Below, piece after piece: positions 60,792 to 64,000 of a stretch of 64,000 nucleotides of DNA. The notes under the pieces were generated by a model. That model made no database searches. It was not told the DNA's origin and worked only from the letters and a program-made list of their open reading frames with translations. A program made the position numbers and the translations under genes. Every line of letters starts with the position of its first letter. Within the stretch, counting starts at the first letter, position 1. Source of the DNA: JAFCUW01 sp049897565 (GTDB lineage: Bacteria > Pseudomonadota > Gammaproteobacteria > Burkholderiales > Burkholderiaceae_D); contig NZ_JAFCWM010000001.1 of assembly GCF_049897565.1 (NCBI RefSeq), positions 314,391-378,390 on the forward strand, written 5' to 3'.

Positions 60792-60829
60792 GTTCCGATA
60801 TTCACGGATGGTATAGGTGGTATCGGAAC
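60792..60829. repeat. Inverted repeat after the last island gene
   Basis: GTTCCGATA (60792-60800) and TATCGGAAC (60821-60829) are exact inverse copies 20 bases apart, 10 bp after the permease stop. The arms contain the same GTTCC/GGAAC half-sites as the operators but the spacing is different. It may be a weak stem-loop terminator or an operator relic. Confidence 0.5.
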
Positions 60830-60895
60830 TGGAAATTGGGCTAAGCAGGCAGAGTGGATTATCATGCGGGAAATAATATTTCCCTGGAGTTTTCC

Positions 60896-61120
60896 TTGCC
60901 ATACCTGACATCCGCGCCGTCCGTGGCCGAATTCCCAAACAGCGTTGCTTCGACCGTCACCGATTTCGTCTCCGGCCTGCAACGCATCAACGCACGCCGG
61001 GCGCCGGCCCGCAGCGCATCGGCCAAGGCGACGCCGGCAAATCGCGCCGCCGCTGGCCGCAGTGACATTTCGTTGCCGAGTTTGTCCGCCGGATTCGGCG
61101 ACATCGCCTGGCGCAGTTGA
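60896..61120 (+). CDS. Possible small hypothetical protein
   Basis: About 74 aa from TTG 60896, which has CTGGAG at a suitable distance; GTG 60854 would add 14 residues. Codon third positions are mostly G/C from about 60896 on, as in real genes here. The product is Ala/Arg-rich (RINARRAPARSASAKATPANRAAAGR), likely basic, without membrane segment or known motif. The stretch 60783-61408 holds only this frame, two inverted repeats and a tRNA-like fragment; I see nothing else in it. Confidence 0.35.
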   Translation: MPYLTSAPSVAEFPNSVASTVTDFVSGLQRINARRAPARSASAKATPANRAAAGRSDISLPSLSAGFGDIAWRS

Positions 61121-61247
61121 ATGCTGGCGGCGGCTGGCCGGCGCGATCGGCGAACGTTGCCGGCCGTGACGCTCGGCGGCGCTGTTGCAGCCTCGCCGGA
61201 CCCGATTGGCAGCGTTTCCCGGGTTCGCGCGTCTGCACGGGTTGTCG

Positions 61248-61275
61248 TGGTGCGGGGCCCCGGAATCGAACCGGG
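61248..61275 (-). other. tRNA 3'-end fragment (T arm, acceptor 3' strand, CCA)
   Basis: On the minus strand CCCGG-TTCGATT-CCGGG is a perfect T arm. It is followed by GCCCCGC, discriminator A and CCA, exactly as in a tRNA 3' half. No matching 5' acceptor strand (GCGGGGC) and no normal anticodon arm lie in the preceding 60 bases, so this is a partial or degenerate tRNA rather than a working gene. Such fragments often mark integration scars. Confidence 0.5.
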
Positions 61276-61366
61276 TTATCAGTCTTAGGTATGCTACCGA
61301 CTCGGACTGGGCTTTACCAATAAGCGAACCTCGCAAATGAATAGTACCGCATAATTCCAGAATGGC

Positions 61367-61396
61367 AATTAATATTCGCGGATATCAATATTAATT
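61367..61396 (-). terminator. AT-rich inverted repeat downstream of the DUF3460 gene
   Basis: AATTAATATT (61367-61376) and AATATTAATT (61387-61396) are perfect arms around a 10-base loop, 12 bp beyond the stop of the minus-strand gene. It is the most AT-rich stretch of the window. It could act as a terminator or a DNA-bending site. Confidence 0.4.
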
Positions 61397-61408
61397 CTTT
61401 CACGGAAT

Positions 61409-61621
61409 CTAGTCATATTGATAGGGTTTTACCGGGACGTCATTGTCGTGGTGGTTTTCAAGGTCATTCAGGTCAACCATGTGATCCCACCAGATGTACC
61501 ATCCCTCCGCCTGGCTTTCTTCCACTTCCGGGTGCTGCGCCATGTACTCGTGCATGAATTGATCAAATTCTGATACGTAGCCGCCGGGGCCGCTACGGGT
61601 CTGCTCACGTTTCGTACTCAT
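61409..61621 (-). CDS. DUF3460-family small protein
   Basis: 70 aa from ATG 61621, preceded by a strong GGGGGG ribosome site; upstream in-frame codons are not preceded by one. The body YVSEFDQFMHEYMAQHPEVEESQAEGWYIWWD matches the DUF3460 pattern (short helical, Trp-rich, ending in KPYQYD). The family is largely confined to Burkholderiales and has no known function. It is divergent from the hypothetical gene at 61762. Confidence 0.75.
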   Translation of the reverse strand: MSTKREQTRSGPGGYVSEFDQFMHEYMAQHPEVEESQAEGWYIWWDHMVDLNDLENHHDNDVPVKPYQYD

Positions 61622-61761
61622 AGTTCCCCCCTTTGACCCGCGTTTGACCTCTCTCAGCTTGGTGAGTTCTCCACAGACAGTTCGGCGCCGCCAGTTTGGA
61701 TGTACTGCACGAACGAAATGCCGTACGATACGCGCCGTCAGCTGCCTATTTTGAAGACGCA

Positions 61762-62187
61762 ATGAATCAAGAGTTACTGAAGGAATCTACTGCCACCGAT
61801 GCGGCGCCACGCTTTCGCCCGGTGCCGTGGACCTCGCTGGAAACGCCGCAGGACGTCGAGCTGTGGATTGACGAGCACAACCGCAGCTTGCAGGAAAATA
61901 TCGGCCCGCAAGAGACCGGCTACGGCGTCTGCTTTACGCTCGCCGTCGGCGGCAACATCTTCATGCAAACCAGCGGCGACGCCATCATGCTCGACGTCGA
62001 GCCGGACGCTGCTTGGGTGGCGCCGCTGATCATCGCCGCGACCGGCGCCGCCGAGCCGGCCGGGCAGCTGTGGGTGCTGCCCGAAGACAGGCTGGTGCAG
62101 CTCATCGTCGGCGTTTCCAGCTTGGTCGCCAGTACGACGCTGGTGAGCGGGCACAAGTTTGGCTCGCGCAATCGCAAGATGGCATAG
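61762..62187 (+). CDS. Hypothetical protein
   Basis: 141 aa from ATG 61762 (MNQELLKES). I do not recognise the family. It is acidic, with WTSLETPQDVELWIDEHNRSLQENIGP and a beta-rich middle (GYGVCFTLAVGGNIFMQTSGDAIMLDV). There is no leader or clear membrane segment. High GC3 supports coding. It is separated by 38 bp from an amino-acid-binding protein gene and could be cotranscribed with it. Confidence 0.6.
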   Translation: MNQELLKESTATDAAPRFRPVPWTSLETPQDVELWIDEHNRSLQENIGPQETGYGVCFTLAVGGNIFMQTSGDAIMLDVEPDAAWVAPLIIAATGAAEPAGQLWVLPEDRLVQLIVGVSSLVASTTLVSGHKFGSRNRKMA

Positions 62188-62225
62188 CCGCCTCATCTAC
62201 TTTTTTCTACCGATCGGACAACGTC

Positions 62226-63038
62226 ATGCGCCTGGACGCCACCTACACTTTCCGCCGCCACGCCTTGAAACTGGCGGCGCTGGCGCTTGTCGCCGGCCTC
62301 GCGTTGCCGGCCGCCGCTGCTGACCTGCTGACCACCGCCAAGGCGCGCGGCACGTTGCGCATCGCAATGGAAGGCACCTATCCACCGTTCAACTTCAAGG
62401 ATCCGAAGACCGGCGAGCTGGCCGGCTACGACGTCGACGTCGCGCGCCTGGTGGCCGCCAGGCTGGGCGTGAAGCCCGCGTTCGTCAGCACCGAATGGGC
62501 GGCGATCCTGGCGGGACTGGGCGCCGGCAAGTACGACGCCATCGTCAGCCAGGTCGGCATCACGCCGAAGCGCCTCGAGGCCTTCGACTTTTCCGAGCCG
62601 TACACCTACTCCAGTGCGCAGCTGATCGTGCGCAAGGACGAGCGCGCCAACTACGCGACGCTGGCCGCGCTGAAGGGCAAGAAGCTTGGCGTGGGGCAGG
62701 GCAGCGTGTTCGAGCAGCAAGCCAAGGCGGTGCCCGGCATCGAGGTCAAGAGTTACCCGGCGGCGCCGGAAAACCTGCAGGACCTGGCAGTGGGGCGGAT
62801 CGATGCCGCGCTCAACGACAGCCTGATGGTGGCCTACCTGCTGAGCAACTCGACGCTGCCGATCAAGGCCGGCGCGCGCGTCGGCAACGTCGAGCGCATG
62901 GGCATTCCGTTTCAGAAGGGTAATCCGCAGTTCAAGGCCGCGGTCAACAAGGCCTTGGCGGACGCGGCGGCCGACGGCAGCCTGAAGAAAATCTCGGTAA
63001 AGTGGTTCGGCACCGATGTCAGCCGTCCGGCACCGTAA
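62226..63038 (+). CDS. Polar amino-acid ABC transporter substrate-binding protein
   Basis: 270 aa from ATG 62226. Leader ends near LPAAAADLLTTAK. The family-3 binding-protein signature is clear: GTLRIAMEGTYPPFNFKDP, LAGYDVDVARLVAARLGVKP, and YDAIVSQVGITPKRLEAFDFSEPY. This is like cystine/glutamine-type receptors (FliY/GlnH). The permease gene follows after 22 bp; no ATPase is in the window, and the next element is an insertion-sequence remnant. Confidence 0.92.
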   Translation: MRLDATYTFRRHALKLAALALVAGLALPAAAADLLTTAKARGTLRIAMEGTYPPFNFKDPKTGELAGYDVDVARLVAARLGVKPAFVSTEWAAILAGLGAGKYDAIVSQVGITPKRLEAFDFSEPYTYSSAQLIVRKDERANYATLAALKGKKLGVGQGSVFEQQAKAVPGIEVKSYPAAPENLQDLAVGRIDAALNDSLMVAYLLSNSTLPIKAGARVGNVERMGIPFQKGNPQFKAAVNKALADAAADGSLKKISVKWFGTDVSRPAP

Positions 63039-63060
63039 GATGTCGCGCCGCTGAGCCTTG

Positions 63061-63717
63061 ATGGACCTGTTCAACCTGCTGCGCGACGCCGCGCCCGTGA
63101 TGCTGACCGGCGCCGGCTACACGCTCGTGTTCGCCATCGCGTCGATGGTCGGCGGGCTGGCGCTCGGTTTTCCGGCCGCAGTGATGCGCATGTCTCCGTA
63201 CGCACTGCTGCGCTGGCCTGCCACGCTGTACGTCAGCGTGATGCGCGGCACGCCGCTGCTGGTGCAAATTTTTGTCATCTATTATGGGTTGCCGAGCATC
63301 GGCATCGAATTTACCCCGGTCACGGCCGGCGTACTGGCGCTGTCGCTCAACGCCGGCGCCTACCTGTCGGAAAGCTTGCGCGGCGCCATCGACAGCATCG
63401 GCATCGGCCAGTGGCGCGCCAGCTTCAGCCTTGGCCTCGGCTACTGGCAGACGCTGGGACACATCGTGTTGCCGCAGGCACTACGGGTGGCGGTGCCCTC
63501 GATGAGCAATACCTTGATCAGCCTGATCAAGGACACCTCGCTGGTGTCGGTGATCACCATGACCGAACTGATGCTCTCCACCAAGGAAGTGATCGCCACC
63601 ACTTTCCGTCCCTTGCCGCTCTACATTGCCGCCGCCGCAATCTACTGGTGCATGAGCCTGGCTTTCGAAGCGGTGCAGCGCCGCGCCGAGCGCCGCCTCA
63701 ACCGCGCACATCAGTAA
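63061..63717 (+). CDS. Polar amino-acid ABC transporter permease
   Basis: 218 aa from ATG 63061 (a TTG just before it adds one residue). Family traits: AGYTLVFAIASMVGGLALGF at the start, MRGTPLLVQIFVIYYGLPSIGI, and the EAA loop around SLGLGYWQTLGHIVLPQALRV. Five helices. It pairs with the binding protein upstream. The usual ATPase gene is absent directly downstream, where a REP-like palindrome and a transposase fragment sit, so the operon may have been interrupted. Confidence 0.92.
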   Translation: MDLFNLLRDAAPVMLTGAGYTLVFAIASMVGGLALGFPAAVMRMSPYALLRWPATLYVSVMRGTPLLVQIFVIYYGLPSIGIEFTPVTAGVLALSLNAGAYLSESLRGAIDSIGIGQWRASFSLGLGYWQTLGHIVLPQALRVAVPSMSNTLISLIKDTSLVSVITMTELMLSTKEVIATTFRPLPLYIAAAAIYWCMSLAFEAVQRRAERRLNRAHQ

Positions 63718-63727
63718 ACCTGACAAC

Positions 63728-63750
63728 GGGGTCAGACCTGGGTCTGACCC
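63728..63750. repeat. REP-like palindrome GGGTCAGACC / GGTCTGACCC
   Basis: Perfect 10-bp arms around TG, 10 bp after the permease stop. This GGGTCAGACC type of palindrome is familiar as a dispersed element in Oxalobacteraceae genomes and is often linked to REP-associated transposases. Only one copy is in the window. Confidence 0.6.
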
Positions 63751-63763
63751 TAATGCCGCTAAG

Positions 63764-64000
63764 TTAAGCTTTTTTTTCCTCAGTCGTCTTTTTCGTCAAT
63801 CGTTTTTCGGGATAGCGCTGCGCTACTGCTTTAACGACCCGGGCGAACTTTCGTCCGGGTCGTTGGGCTTTCAGGTCTAGCACCAGCCTTTCACGCAATC
63901 GCTTCAGTATTGCAGGAAGTTTTCCCTGCGCGGTGGCCGGCCCGATCATTAGCAGTTCGTTCTGTATGGTGACCAAGGCCAAGGTAAAACTGATTTCGGT
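63764..64000 (-). mobile_element. IS4-type transposase, C-terminal part, runs off the window
   Basis: The minus-strand frame is open from the right edge to the stop at 63764. The TTG at 63982 is an internal Leu codon rather than a start. The readable part (ISFTLALVTIQNELLMIGPA, LRERLVLDLKAQRPGRKFAR, VVKAVAQRYPEKR) has the Arg/Lys-rich RPGR-x-F-x-R-V-V ending typical of IS4-family transposases. No terminal inverted repeat can be fixed without the other end. Confidence 0.6.

Noticed and set aside
61248..61330. A complete functional tRNA gene on the minus strand
   Set aside because: The T arm, acceptor 3' strand and CCA are perfect, but no 5' acceptor strand and no normal anticodon arm could be found, so only a fragment is reported.
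1..64000. CRISPR array, rRNA genes, phage modules or toxin-antitoxin systems
   Set aside because: No regularly spaced direct repeats, rRNA sequence, capsid/tail/integrase-like proteins or typical TA pairs were seen on reading both strands.

Overview
The window is high-GC DNA with strong G/C third-position bias and looks like a chromosomal segment of a betaproteobacterium of the Oxalobacteraceae (Massilia/Duganella/Janthinobacterium type). This rests on overall gene style (recC-recB-recD order, a DUF3460-type protein, a beta-barrel porin, many Burkholderiales-type solute-binding proteins), not on a phylogenetic marker.

Layout. 1-16 kb is ordinary chromosome: the 3' part of a hybrid sensor kinase, the recCBD operon, a PBP7-type endopeptidase, a periplasmic sulfate-binding protein, an acetyltransferase, a DUF882 lipoprotein and a DUF378 membrane protein. 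About 16.1-60.8 kb is one large accessory catabolic island. 60.8-64 kb returns to housekeeping-type genes (DUF3460, an amino-acid ABC transporter) and ends in a partial IS4-type transposase.

The island begins with a decayed LysR gene and a split chromate-type transporter. A minus-strand unit follows (MFS transporter, exported FAH-family protein, ModA-like binding protein), then a two-subunit molybdenum hydroxylase with a double cupin and an EutA-like ATPase. Next come an FbpA-type binding protein with a NiCoT metal permease, and an IclR regulator with a ferredoxin reductase, a dihydroxyphthalate-decarboxylase-like protein, a second His-rich EutA-like ATPase and a class II aldolase. A long unit carries an FbpBC-like ABC transporter, three cupins, a porin, three more FbpA-type binding proteins, a second cupin pair and an EamA exporter. 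The remainder holds a three-component-type Rieske oxygenase with a PanB-like enzyme, an alpha/beta hydrolase and a LigJ-like hydratase, then an HpaI-type aldolase, an alcohol dehydrogenase, a His-rich CobW GTPase and a taurine/nitrate-type ABC transporter with two paralogous binding proteins.

What ties it together is a repeated 25-bp site made of three half-sites (GTTCY-N7-RGAAC-N3-GTTYC, either orientation). I find it in front of seven transcription units, and a weaker copy overlaps the promoter of the IclR gene itself. I infer one IclR-controlled regulon that imports an (aromatic or heteroaromatic) acid, hydroxylates and decarboxylates it, and cleaves the product to central metabolites. No classical ring-cleavage dioxygenase and no B12-dependent lyase is visible. 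The unusual core is therefore the combination of two EutA-like ATPases, six cupin proteins and metal-handling proteins (NiCoT, CobW, His-rich tails), which may be an undescribed metal-dependent catabolic system. Function assignments are from sequence reading only; no database search was run.
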